NCBI GenBank assembly: GCA_031367505.1
Contig: JANLPY010000032.1
Coordinates: 1-8,282 of the forward strand
Source: JAKFWF01 sp031367505
GTDB taxonomy: Bacteria > Pseudomonadota > Alphaproteobacteria > Rhizobiales > Hyphomicrobiaceae
Reading direction: 5' to 3'
DNA length: 8,282 bases
Positions within the stretch are counted from its first letter, which is position 1; the number at the start of each line of letters is the position of its first letter. The position numbers and the translations under genes were made by a program. The notes under the pieces are model-generated. The model had not been told where the DNA came from, did not search any database, and worked only from the letters and a program-made list of their open reading frames with translations. Shown piece by piece: positions 1-7,581 of this stretch.

Positions 1-93
1 AAAATCGGCGATCGGCAGGCGCAGTCGCTTGCTCATCCGCTGCGGCGACAGATGATCGGCCTCGCGAAAATCGGATAGCAGCGCAGCAAGCAT
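1..93 (-). CDS. Partial gene, N-terminus resembling Xre/MbcA/ParS-type antitoxin (runs off left edge)
   Basis: Only the first 31 codons are in the window. The ATG at 93 is the only start available, because a TAG lies in frame at 105-103. It is preceded by AGGAG at a 6-nt spacing, an excellent Shine-Dalgarno sequence. The visible protein begins MLAALLSDFREADHLSPQRM and continues with a basic stretch and LPIADF. The pattern LSPxRM-x4-LRLPIADF resembles the N-terminal part of MbcA/Xre-type antitoxins (DUF2384), where a helix-turn-helix segment is followed by a toxin-binding domain; that domain would lie outside the window. In those systems a RES-domain or similar toxin gene often follows. The match is from memory and covers few residues, so the gene is well supported but its function is tentative. 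It could be another small helix-turn-helix regulator. Confidence 0.55.
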   Translation of the reverse strand, partial: MLAALLSDFREADHLSPQRMSKRLRLPIADF

Positions 94-99
94 CGATGG

Positions 100-165
100 C
101 TCCTAAGGAAAGTGCTTTAGAAGTGCTTCTGTAGCTATAAATTTGCAACCATGCAACCAAGATCG
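100..165 (-). promoter_or_regulatory. Upstream region of the partial gene with direct repeats; possible operator and weak promoter
   Basis: The gap between the membrane-protein stop (198) and the partial gene carries two sets of short direct repeats. AAGTGCTT (plus strand) occurs at 110-117 and 121-128, an 11-bp period, and the second copy lies inside the near-palindrome AGAAGTGCTTCT (119-130). TGCAACC occurs at 144-150 and 152-158, an 8-bp period. On the minus strand TTGGTT (160-155) and TATAGC (139-134) could form a promoter, but the 15-bp spacing is poor. The repeats lie between this possible promoter and the ribosome binding site, where an autoregulating antitoxin or repressor would bind. 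The operator role is inference. Confidence 0.35.
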
Positions 166-197
166 TCTTGTGATGAACACGATCGCATCCGGTAACC

Positions 198-707
198 TCA
201 CGTCAGATAAGCCAGCCCAGTCACGCTCAGGAGCAGAGAGCACAATCCGAATGTGATCTGAGCCGTTCCAGCCAGGCGTGCGCCCGGACCGACTACCAGC
301 ATGCTGAATAGATGGCATATTTTCGTCTTCCAAGCAATTGCTCCGTCCGCCACATACACCGATGCCGAGACGAAAAGTGCCAGCGCAACCCAAGCGCATA
401 GACGCCTCAGGCCCGCCCCGCCCGTCACAAATGCGAGACCGGCGAGCATGATGCCGATACCTTGAAGGGCATTGATCGTGTCAAAGAGCGAGACAATTTG
501 CCGTGGTCGGGTCCCTCCTAAGGAACGGTGAAGGGGCCGCTCGCAAACGCCGTACGGCTCGATGACCGTCTGTCCCCAAGGTCCGAATGTCTGCACGCAG
601 TAGGGGCACTTCACGAGGGGTATAGTCGCCTTCGTCGCGTGTGGCTGGTGGACCACTGTGTGGCGGACCTCAGTCACCGAATCGGACCGGCGCACGAATT
701 CGTCCAT
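198..707 (-). CDS. Membrane protein with N-terminal CPYC motif, function unknown
   Basis: This is a 169-residue protein I do not recognise. The N-terminal ~70 residues are soluble and carry CPYC at 34-37 and another Cys at 55, which could be part of a zinc ribbon or a redox-active pair. The rest is hydrophobic. Likely membrane segments are at about 79-98, 102-122 and 150-168, with a weaker one near 131-147. The ATG at 707 was chosen because the frame further upstream (to 941) is only the shadow of the nuclease gene and reads as low-quality, Ser/Arg/Cys-rich sequence. No strong ribosome binding site precedes 707. The gene overlaps the 3' end of the HNH-like gene by 38 bp, which suggests translation by coupling or readthrough of ribosomes. 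The open frame, membrane pattern and tight packing support a real gene; the exact start is uncertain. Confidence 0.6.
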   Translation of the reverse strand: MDEFVRRSDSVTEVRHTVVHQPHATKATIPLVKCPYCVQTFGPWGQTVIEPYGVCERPLHRSLGGTRPRQIVSLFDTINALQGIGIMLAGLAFVTGGAGLRRLCAWVALALFVSASVYVADGAIAWKTKICHLFSMLVVGPGARLAGTAQITFGLCSLLLSVTGLAYLT

Positions 708-1170
708 CGACCCAGCGATGGTAGGCTGCAATCCAGTTGGCCGCGATCGCGCGCTGTGCAACGCCGAGCGAAATTTCGCCGCGGCATACCTTAACCCACA
801 ACACGTACTCGAGCTGGTCCTTGGCAACTGCGCTCCACGTGCCCGTGACGGGCTCCAACCATAAGTTGCGCGCATCGGTCTGCGCCCCGCCGAGCGACAA
901 AGGCACGAGGTGGTCGAACTCATATGCGGAGTATCGCTCACCGTAATGCCCGCCGCGGATCATCGCTGCGCGTTTCAGCCGAAGGGTAACCGCGTACGGC
1001 GGCCGAACGCTCCTTGCGTAGCCAGGCCGACAGATGGTCACGTGGATATTGGCTTGCGTGACACGCGCGTCGATTGCCCCCGGCATAAGCCTGGGGTCGG
1101 GGAGGATCGCGCTTGGGAGAGCGGTCCCCACCAACCCCCACGACACTAGGAGTGCCCACCCCCACGCCAT
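670..1170 (-). CDS. Exported HNH-endonuclease-like protein
   Basis: The 166-residue product begins with a signal-peptide-like segment (MAWGWALLVSWGLVGTALPS, residues 1-20), so it is probably exported to the periplasm. The mature part contains an HNH-like core: EFDHLVPLSLGG (84-95, with D86 and H87 as the expected metal and catalytic pair) followed by N102 in NLWLEP. Cys47 and Cys129 could form a disulfide. This resembles a family of small secreted proteins in alphaproteobacteria annotated as HNH nuclease-like, with a conserved TIC...VRPP...DH-P-LGG...NLW-EP layout; I recall this rather than having searched it. The start is the ATG at 1170, which overlaps the upstream stop as TGATG. No good ribosome binding site of its own is visible, so coupling is likely. 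The TTG one codon earlier is less likely. Nuclease activity, substrate and any role in plasmid transfer are not shown by the sequence. Confidence 0.8.
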   Translation of the reverse strand: MAWGWALLVSWGLVGTALPSAILPDPRLMPGAIDARVTQANIHVTICRPGYARSVRPPYAVTLRLKRAAMIRGGHYGERYSAYEFDHLVPLSLGGAQTDARNLWLEPVTGTWSAVAKDQLEYVLWVKVCRGEISLGVAQRAIAANWIAAYHRWVDGRIRAPVRFGD

Positions 1171-1379
1171 CAATTGAAGCCCGCGTCCCGGTCGTAACCG
1201 CCGAAAACGTCGCTCTGCGAGGAATCATATGCCTCCTCGCGGACGTCGGCTTCGATCTTGCCGTTCATGGTCTTGCGAGTCTTGATGTCGCGCACGTCAA
1301 TCCGGTTCCTCCGAGCGTATTCATCCACCGCCGCTTCGTTCTCGAAGCTGCCGAGATTCCTGAAGCTATATCCGCTCAT
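1170..1379 (-). CDS. Small hydrophilic protein, function unknown
   Basis: This is a 69-residue protein I do not recognise. The ATG at 1379 is preceded by AAGGAG at an 8-nt spacing, a near-ideal ribosome binding site and the strongest in this cluster, which supports both the gene and its start. The product is charged, with no signal peptide, membrane segment or Cys. It starts MSGYSFRNLGSFENEAAVDE, has a basic middle (ARRNRIDVRDIKTRKT, 42-57 region and just before) and an acidic, Gly/Tyr-rich tail ending FGGYDRDAGFN. It is the first gene of the three-gene cluster, and its TGA shares a base with the ATG of the exported HNH-like protein. An immunity, chaperone or regulatory role is conceivable, but nothing in the sequence decides this. 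Confidence 0.75.
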   Translation of the reverse strand: MSGYSFRNLGSFENEAAVDEYARRNRIDVRDIKTRKTMNGKIEADVREEAYDSSQSDVFGGYDRDAGFN

Positions 1380-1597
1380 GTCCGTTCTCCTTTGGTTGTT
1401 GGTCGCATGCCCTCTCGTCCATCATGGAGCGCACGACGGCCCCACGATCCCATTCGCCGGCGAGGACGCTTCGGCGATTGATGCTACGGAAATCTCGTGT
1501 GCGAGCGGCTAGTAACCGTGCGCACCGCAGGCTCGCGTCCGGAATATTTCGAGTTGAGATCAAGTTACGCGCTCGCGCCAACCAGAGGGAGATCCCG
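1380..1597. other. Gap between relaxase operon and accessory cluster
   Basis: This 218-bp stretch holds the ribosome binding site of the 69-residue gene at its left end. I see no convincing rho-independent terminator for the relaxase transcript and no clear sigma70 promoter. The cluster may therefore be read through from the transfer operon or use a promoter I cannot recognise. One minus-strand frame stays open here (to a TAG at 1366-1368) but lacks a convincing start and ribosome binding site. Confidence 0.5.
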
Positions 1598-4500
1598 TCA
1601 CAGCTCGAGACCCTTCGACTTTTCCGGAACGGGCAGTGGCGGTAAGGACGGCAGTGATTTCGCCGGTTCACTGTTGCCTGGCTTGCGTTGCGAGGGAGAC
1701 GCGACGGGACTGTCGGGCAACCCACGCAAACCCGCCGCCAAAGCCTCCCTCGGAATCGCTCCCAGGTCGACCACAACGTTGGGCGCCCTTTCCGCCGATC
1801 GATCGACGTGAAGCTTACCGGTGACCTCAAGCGCCGACAGCTTGTCGCCCGGCGTTCGATCGAGCTGACGCGCAAGCTTGGTCTGATCGTCGGTGATCAC
1901 TGTGACCCCATCTCGCGCGCGGGTGACTCCTACGTTGAACAAGCGCTGGTTCGCGAGAAACCGCTCCTCCGACCCCATGACGATCAACGCCTTGTCGGTC
2001 GTGACACCCTGCGCCATGTGCATGTTGAGCGTGTAGGCAAGATCCAGCCTGCGCAGCATCGGGTCGCCGGCAGCGAGGCGCAAGACGCCCTTGTCGGCGT
2101 TTTCGATCGTGACGCTCTTGGCGTCCATCGCAAGGACACGGCCGATCGCGCTATTGTGAATACCGCGATCCTTGTCGTTTGCGGTCCAGCGCACCTTGTC
2201 GCCTTCGTGGACCTTGATCTCTTTCGTCGCGATCATCGTCATGCGGTCTTCCCGCCGCGCTGGTTTCAGCTTCTGGGGATCGATGGTGACTTTCTTGCCA
2301 TCGCGCTCGAGCTGGACCTTTCCGCCCTTGATCATGCGAACGATCCGATACTCGCCGCGCTTCAATCCGAGCGATCGCTCGTCGCCCCACAGCGATAGCC
2401 TGAGGCCTGGCTCATAGTGGCGGGCCTGCCTCAGATCCTCGCGCGTCCGGTCGACGTGCTCGAAGACCGTCAGGGTCCGCCCCTGCCCTTTCAGAGTGCC
2501 TTCCGCGATGAGCCCCGACTGGATAGCCGTATTGAGGTTGCCGCGCGTCTCACGGCCGCTGGTAAGCAGCATCGTACGATCGCGTTCCGCCGGCGAAAGT
2601 CCAAGCCAGTGCGCGGACGCGGTGCCGATTCGATCACCTGTTGAGACGACGTTGTTTCCAAGCACGTTCAGCGCCTCGCTCGCCCGGCCACGATTGGAGA
2701 GGGCGGCAACGGTCCGCATCTCATCGGTGCGCTGGCGCAAGTTCTGCTCCATGCGCGTCGTCGAAGCTCCGCCTGCCTGAGACAAGGCAAAGGACTTTCC
2801 GGCATCGATGCTGAGCAGCTGTTGCCGATCGCCGACCAGGACCAGCTTATCGAGCTCGAGACGGTTCGCCACGTTTGTCAGGGACGCCATCTGTTTGTTG
2901 GAGACCATCGAGGCCTCATCGACGATCACGACCTTGCCTCGCATTTCCTTGACAGCGTCGTTCAGGCTCGACCGGTCGTTCTGCGCGATCATTCGCTCGT
3001 ATGGGAGGAGAAACGAAGCCAGCGTCTGCGCCTTGATGCCCGCGCCCTCCGCGAGATCGCCGACCATCTTGTTCTGGAAAGCGAGCCCAAGCACGTCCTT
3101 TCCGTAATATTTGAGCACCTCGGCCGCTGTCCCGAGCATGGTCGACTTACCCGCACCGGCGATACCTTGGACCGCGATGATCCGATCGGGTGAGGAGATG
3201 ATGCTGGTTGCTGCCGCCAGCTGGCCGGCGTTAAGGTCTCGCTGCCCTGCGGCGCCGCGCAATGCTTCGGCTGCGAAGCTTGCCGACAGGAGCGGTTCAA
3301 CCTTGCCCTTGCCCGCCGCGATGCTCGCCAGTATCGATCGCTCGGTGGCAAGCGATTCCGCGCTGGCGAGCATCGTCACCTCCTTGCCGGGGCGATCAGC
3401 CACGCCGGGGACAAGCTTTTCTTGGCGGATGAGCGCGCTGACGCGGCCAGCAATGTCTTCGGGCGTCACGCCCGAGTAGCCACAGTCCAGCGCAGCTTTG
3501 GTAAGCTGGTGGACCCCGAACGCCGCCTCGCGCTGTTCGAGATGACGGACGCCGCTGGCGACCGCGAGCTCCGTGCGCGCCTCGACGGACATCCCCAGTG
3601 CTGCCTTGCTGCTACTCAGCAAGGGATCTTGATTGGCAGAAAGGAACGCCCCCGCGCGGTCGATGCTCACCTGTACGCTTCCGACTATCTGCCGGGCGTG
3701 GTCCTGCCATGACCTGGGTCCAGTCAAGGCCGCCTTCGAGCCCTCGACAAAGCTCGCAGGATCGAAGCCGATGGCTTGGGCTCGCTCTTTCCATGCCGAC
3801 AGGAGGGCCGCGTGTTGCGGTTCATTCACTTTGGCGTCGCGGCTGTCCTTCGTCACGGTATCCATGCCTTTCGGGGTGGTCACTCCCAACTCTGCGGCAC
3901 GCTGCAGTATCTGTTCACGGCGCTGGCTGAAGGCGTCACGGACGTCCTTGGTCACCCCTGCGATCTCAAACGACCCGTGCTTGCCGACGAGTTCGACCTT
4001 GTAGCCAAGCTTTTCCACGTTCTCGCGTAGAGCGGCGTTGTAGACGGAGCCGAGCACCGTGTTGTTCTTCCATAATTGGCCATTGTGCAGCGCGCGCCAT
4101 TCACCCCCTGGCATGCGTGTCAGGTTGGCAATGACGGCGTGGACGTGAGCCTGCGGATCGAGCGCCCGGCTCGTGTCATGGCCAAATAGCGCATAGACGA
4201 GATTGCCTGTTTTGACCGGAGTGTCCTTGCGATTTTCGTACGACCGCCCTTCCGCGAAATGCTTTTCGGCGAAGCGCATCGTCGATTGTACAGCCTTCAT
4301 GTTCGCCTCGATCAGGCGCTTGTCGCCCCCGACCAGCCCGAGCAGCGAGACCGACTTAGGCGCCGAAAAGGTCAGATCCATGCCCAGAGCACGCTTTCCA
4401 GGCTCGCCGACCTGTGTGCCGTCGGGCAGCTTTCCGTTCAGGATGTTTTCGAAAGTCGCAGCGTCGACACGTCCGCTGAAATTGGTGAGCGGCATGTTGC

Positions 4501-5107
4501 CTGTGGCTCGTCCCGGGGCCGGCGTGGCGCCGGCGGCCGAAGTCTCTAGCTGGGGCAGGGACGCAAGGTCGATGTCAGCGTCCAGGTCGATAGCGATACT
4601 TGGGCGGTCCTCCGCCTGCCCGTCAGCCGCACCCGGCTGCTTCGCCTCCGCTCCTTCTCCGGTGACGTCGCCAATGCTCGCCGTTTCAGCGTCGTCGATG
4701 CTTTCCTGCGGCAACTCGGCATCAGTCGCGGGTGCAAGCTGGGTGTCGCCGTCACCTGCCTGACCGGTGTCGGTCTCTGGCAGTGCTTCGTCGACCGCCG
4801 CGCCGTCCGCCCCCAGCTCCCCGTCGACTTCGATTTCGGAGAGGGCATCGACTGGCTCGCCGCCAGAGTCTTCGTCGACCTGGGCCTCCTCAGCCGGCGC
4901 GTCGCCATCATCGACGACTGGCCCGCCGTCTTCACCGCCGCGCTCCGTCCTCCGCTCGCCGTCTTCGCCCGGTGCCAGGCCGAGCATCTCGGCGCCCGCG
5001 CCGAACCACATCGACGCCTCAGCCGACTCCTCGTTCGAGTAGTAATTGTCCTGGGCGAAGTAGTTAGCCGAACCGCTCGCGCTGCCGACTGGAGCGACCG
5101 ACAGCAT
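1598..5107 (-). CDS. trwC: MOBF conjugative relaxase-helicase (TrwC/TraI family)
   Basis: This 1169-residue protein nicks the transferred strand at oriT, stays covalently bound to its 5' end, and unwinds the plasmid. The relaxase domain starts at the very N-terminus: candidate catalytic tyrosines are Y16 and Y22/Y23, and the metal-binding triad is H310, H321, H323 in GHDTSRALDPQAHVH. The DLTFSAPKSVSL signature is at 244-255. The helicase part has Walker A GIAGAGKST (648-656), Walker B VVIVDEAS (726-733), motif III LVGDRQQLLSIDAG (757-770), a motif V-like stretch near 1025-1045 and motif VI VTRARDG (1061-1067). A Pro-rich tail ends it. Residues ~45-210 are an acidic, low-complexity insertion absent from R388 TrwC (966 residues). 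The ATG at 5107 shares its A with the coupling-protein TGA, and GGAG lies 8 nt upstream. The symbol follows the R388 gene order; traI would also fit. Confidence 0.95.
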   Translation of the reverse strand: MLSVAPVGSASGSANYFAQDNYYSNEESAEASMWFGAGAEMLGLAPGEDGERRTERGGEDGGPVVDDGDAPAEEAQVDEDSGGEPVDALSEIEVDGELGADGAAVDEALPETDTGQAGDGDTQLAPATDAELPQESIDDAETASIGDVTGEGAEAKQPGAADGQAEDRPSIAIDLDADIDLASLPQLETSAAGATPAPGRATGNMPLTNFSGRVDAATFENILNGKLPDGTQVGEPGKRALGMDLTFSAPKSVSLLGLVGGDKRLIEANMKAVQSTMRFAEKHFAEGRSYENRKDTPVKTGNLVYALFGHDTSRALDPQAHVHAVIANLTRMPGGEWRALHNGQLWKNNTVLGSVYNAALRENVEKLGYKVELVGKHGSFEIAGVTKDVRDAFSQRREQILQRAAELGVTTPKGMDTVTKDSRDAKVNEPQHAALLSAWKERAQAIGFDPASFVEGSKAALTGPRSWQDHARQIVGSVQVSIDRAGAFLSANQDPLLSSSKAALGMSVEARTELAVASGVRHLEQREAAFGVHQLTKAALDCGYSGVTPEDIAGRVSALIRQEKLVPGVADRPGKEVTMLASAESLATERSILASIAAGKGKVEPLLSASFAAEALRGAAGQRDLNAGQLAAATSIISSPDRIIAVQGIAGAGKSTMLGTAAEVLKYYGKDVLGLAFQNKMVGDLAEGAGIKAQTLASFLLPYERMIAQNDRSSLNDAVKEMRGKVVIVDEASMVSNKQMASLTNVANRLELDKLVLVGDRQQLLSIDAGKSFALSQAGGASTTRMEQNLRQRTDEMRTVAALSNRGRASEALNVLGNNVVSTGDRIGTASAHWLGLSPAERDRTMLLTSGRETRGNLNTAIQSGLIAEGTLKGQGRTLTVFEHVDRTREDLRQARHYEPGLRLSLWGDERSLGLKRGEYRIVRMIKGGKVQLERDGKKVTIDPQKLKPARREDRMTMIATKEIKVHEGDKVRWTANDKDRGIHNSAIGRVLAMDAKSVTIENADKGVLRLAAGDPMLRRLDLAYTLNMHMAQGVTTDKALIVMGSEERFLANQRLFNVGVTRARDGVTVITDDQTKLARQLDRTPGDKLSALEVTGKLHVDRSAERAPNVVVDLGAIPREALAAGLRGLPDSPVASPSQRKPGNSEPAKSLPSLPPLPVPEKSKGLEL

Positions 5108-7581
5108 CAATCCATCTCCATCTCGTCGTCACTGGGAGAGGGCTGCTCCAAGCCAAAGTCAGTGTTGAGCTCGCTGCGAATGATACCCTGGCGGTGCTCC
5201 TCGCTGCGAAGCTCGGCTTTTGCCCCTTCCGATTGGGCTGCGTCGCGATCGGCTGTCCCGGATTTTCCGTCGGAGCCATTGCCGCCAGACCCCGGACCAC
5301 TGGATTCGCCAGTCGTGGGGCCAGCAGCTTCTCCGATTTCACCTTTGGGAGAGTTGCCATCCGGCGTCGCTATCGCCGAACTCAGTCCGAGCGTTTTGCC
5401 AAAGCCGGCAGCAAAATCCTTCGCCGCCAATTCTGCCGAACTTAGCGTCTGAGACTTGATGGCGTCCTCGATCGCCTTTCCGTTCTTGCCTGGCGGCGCA
5501 TCTTTCACGGATTTGGACGTCTTCCCACGCGCCTTACCCTTAGCAACGAACTTCTTTACTGGCGCTTTTTCAGCGACGTGTTCGCGTCCCCCAGCCTCCT
5601 CGCTCCCTTCCTCATCCGCGTCGTCTTCGATGATGGCCGAAGCGAGTGGTGTGGGTGGTTTGGGACCCGGAATCACCCCGCCTGTCCCGGATGACGTCGG
5701 AGGGTTGGACCTTGGGAGAAAGCCTGGAGCGCCCTCGGGATAATCGCGCCAAGCGAGCACGATGCGCGCCGCCGGAAAGCCGTCGGGGAACTTGATGAAG
5801 CCGTGAAGCGATGGAAGGTTGGTGATGTCATCGGGGATGACCAGCGGCGCGATTTCCTTCTTCGGCGTCAGGGTCGACGCGTCGCGCAGGTTGTTCGAGC
5901 CATAGGCATATGCTTCATCCATCTGCCGCACCTCGCGCTGCCCGATGAACTCGGCACACTGCTCGGCGGTCTTGCGGTCAGCGGTTGCGAGGATCAGCTT
6001 GGTCCGCGCCAGACTGGTCAGATTCTCCGCGCCTTCCTTGCCGTAGACCGCCTGCAGGCGCGCAAACGAGTGGAGCCCCAGCACCATGGCGCCGCCGAAG
6101 CTGCGCGCGGTCTGAAGTCCGTTCTCGATGGCGGGAAGCCGATGCAATGCGCCAAGCTCATCGAACAGAAACCAGGTGCGAAGTCTCGTTGTCCGGGGCA
6201 AGGTCATCAGTGTGTTGACGGCAATATCCAGCCAAAGGGTCAGCAGCATCTTGTAGAGTGGCATGTCGACATGCCGGGCCGTGACGAACAGGATACTTCC
6301 GGGCTTGTCGGGATTGCGGACCCAGTCGCGGATCGAGAAGCTCGGGCCGTCGGTGGGGAGGCTCGCCAGCGCTTGGGCGTTGGCGTTGAAGACCGATCTC
6401 ACGGATTCAGCCAAGCGCGCCGCTTCGGTGGCGGTATAAGGTTCAGCGCTTGTTCCCTTCAGCAGCGCGCTGACGCGCTTTAGCGGAGCGTTCATGAGGT
6501 TCTCGGCGAGCGCCCGCATCGAGGTCTGATTCATGCTCTGCAGCTTGAGGCACATTTGCACGAACAGGCCGCGGGCAGCCACGACCCAGAAGGGATCGGA
6601 ACTACCACCGTCGTTGGGCACGATAGCGTGGCTCGCGGCAGTGAACTCGGCTTCGGTGGTGCAGTCGGCAAACAGAGACCAGGTTGGGCAACGAGCGTCG
6701 CCCGGGTTGAGGATTACGTCGGTCTCGGGATTGTAGAAAGCCTCGACGAAAGCGCCGGTCAAGTCGAAGATGACGGCGCTGTCTTGGCGGCGGCGCATTT
6801 CGGCGACGAGCTGGCGCAGCTGGGTCGTCTTGCCCGACCCGGTTGTGCCGATCACGATCGTGTGGCTGGCCTCGAGATTATAGGGATAGGGAATGTCGGC
6901 CAACGTGTACGGATGGTGCAATCCAGCAGCCTTCCGCTCGGCGAACGGCAGAGCCTTGACGGCATCGGGATCCACTCCGGGAAAGAGCTTGGCCGCAGCC
7001 TTAGTAAACTCGCGCTCATTGTGTTCCATGATGTCGGAAATCAGAACGTTCTTCTCCACCAAAGTGGCGCCGCGCTCATGACGCTCCTGGAGTACCGAAG
7101 AGCCCCTGTTCAGAGCGAAGTTTACGAACCAACTAATCGCCGGGATTGAAATCAAAGTGGCTGACGCAAGCGAGCCAAGGATTGCCTTGATCGCCTTCGC
7201 CCACGCGAGCTGAACATCCGGGATATACGGAATGTAGCCCATGGCAGTGCGGTGGACGGTACCGTTCGATAAAACGATGTCCATGGGCTTGAACTTGTCG
7301 AAGCTCATCCACGTCCAGAGGGTTGAGCCGAGCCGCCATGAGCAGAGCTGGATCTCGTGTTCCCCCATGATGGCGGAAAGCATGATCCAGTAGATCACGA
7401 CGAAGATGACAAGCCACATCAGAATCGGGGGCCGAAGGCCCGCTCGGAACATCGCAAACTGATGCCCAATCAGCTGTGACCCGCGGGTGTAGTTATCGGC
7501 ATTTCTAAGCACTTTTCCGCGCGCCGAAGCGTGCTCCAAAATGATCGGTGAGCGGTCAAAACGTCGATCAGAGCCCGCCAT
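5107..7581 (-). CDS. trwB: Conjugative coupling protein, TrwB/TraD-family hexameric ATPase
   Basis: The product (824 residues) is the type IV coupling protein, an inner-membrane ATPase that links the relaxase-DNA complex to the mating-pair channel and pumps DNA. Two membrane segments lie at about 52-72 and 134-157, separated by a ~60-residue loop expected in the periplasm. The cytoplasmic part has Walker A GTTGSGKTT (245-253, K251), Walker B WFLFDELGAL (470-479, D474/E475) and the typical GLHSFARLQAVYG region (502-514). From ~625 the protein becomes a Pro/Gly/Ser-rich charged tail of ~200 residues. R388 TrwB has 507 residues and lacks such a tail. The ATG at 7581 was preferred over an in-frame TTG at 7605 because GGAG sits 7 nt upstream. 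It overlaps the 3' end of the ribbon-helix-helix gene by 14 bp. traD is an equally valid symbol. Confidence 0.95.
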   Translation of the reverse strand: MAGSDRRFDRSPIILEHASARGKVLRNADNYTRGSQLIGHQFAMFRAGLRPPILMWLVIFVVIYWIMLSAIMGEHEIQLCSWRLGSTLWTWMSFDKFKPMDIVLSNGTVHRTAMGYIPYIPDVQLAWAKAIKAILGSLASATLISIPAISWFVNFALNRGSSVLQERHERGATLVEKNVLISDIMEHNEREFTKAAAKLFPGVDPDAVKALPFAERKAAGLHHPYTLADIPYPYNLEASHTIVIGTTGSGKTTQLRQLVAEMRRRQDSAVIFDLTGAFVEAFYNPETDVILNPGDARCPTWSLFADCTTEAEFTAASHAIVPNDGGSSDPFWVVAARGLFVQMCLKLQSMNQTSMRALAENLMNAPLKRVSALLKGTSAEPYTATEAARLAESVRSVFNANAQALASLPTDGPSFSIRDWVRNPDKPGSILFVTARHVDMPLYKMLLTLWLDIAVNTLMTLPRTTRLRTWFLFDELGALHRLPAIENGLQTARSFGGAMVLGLHSFARLQAVYGKEGAENLTSLARTKLILATADRKTAEQCAEFIGQREVRQMDEAYAYGSNNLRDASTLTPKKEIAPLVIPDDITNLPSLHGFIKFPDGFPAARIVLAWRDYPEGAPGFLPRSNPPTSSGTGGVIPGPKPPTPLASAIIEDDADEEGSEEAGGREHVAEKAPVKKFVAKGKARGKTSKSVKDAPPGKNGKAIEDAIKSQTLSSAELAAKDFAAGFGKTLGLSSAIATPDGNSPKGEIGEAAGPTTGESSGPGSGGNGSDGKSGTADRDAAQSEGAKAELRSEEHRQGIIRSELNTDFGLEQPSPSDDEMEMD

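Noticed and set aside
103..399. 98-codon minus-strand frame
   Set aside because: It overlaps the membrane-protein gene in another frame and runs into the ribosome binding site of the next gene; it shows no domain.
100..525. 11-bp repeat CTCCTAAGGAA at 100-110 and 515-525
   Set aside because: The first copy is the ribosome binding site of the partial gene. The second is inside the membrane-protein gene with no usable start at the right distance, so the match is likely chance.
708..941. N-terminal extension of the CPYC membrane protein up to 941
   Set aside because: This part overlaps the conserved HNH core in another frame and reads as Ser/Arg/Cys-rich shadow sequence; the ATG at 707 is a better start.
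1366..1580. Possible small minus-strand gene in the gap after the relaxase, ending at 1366
   Set aside because: The frame is open and the segment SVLAGEWDRGAVVRSMMDE looks somewhat protein-like, but the only starts are TTG or late ATG codons without a ribosome binding site.
1380..1597. Terminator after the relaxase gene
   Set aside because: Only short GC palindromes such as CGCCGGCG are present, with no stem followed by a T-run on the minus strand.
1688..2398. 236-codon plus-strand open frame
   Set aside because: It is antisense to the helicase motifs of the relaxase and has Arg/Asp/His-rich shadow composition.
4203..4763. 186-codon plus-strand open frame
   Set aside because: It is antisense to the relaxase, including its acidic insert; the Ser/Pro/Ala-rich translation mirrors the GC-rich codons of the real gene.
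5803..6483. 226-codon plus-strand open frame
   Set aside because: It lies wholly antisense to the conserved ATPase domain of the coupling protein, lacks a good ribosome binding site, and has no recognisable domain. Long antisense frames are common in GC-rich coding DNA.
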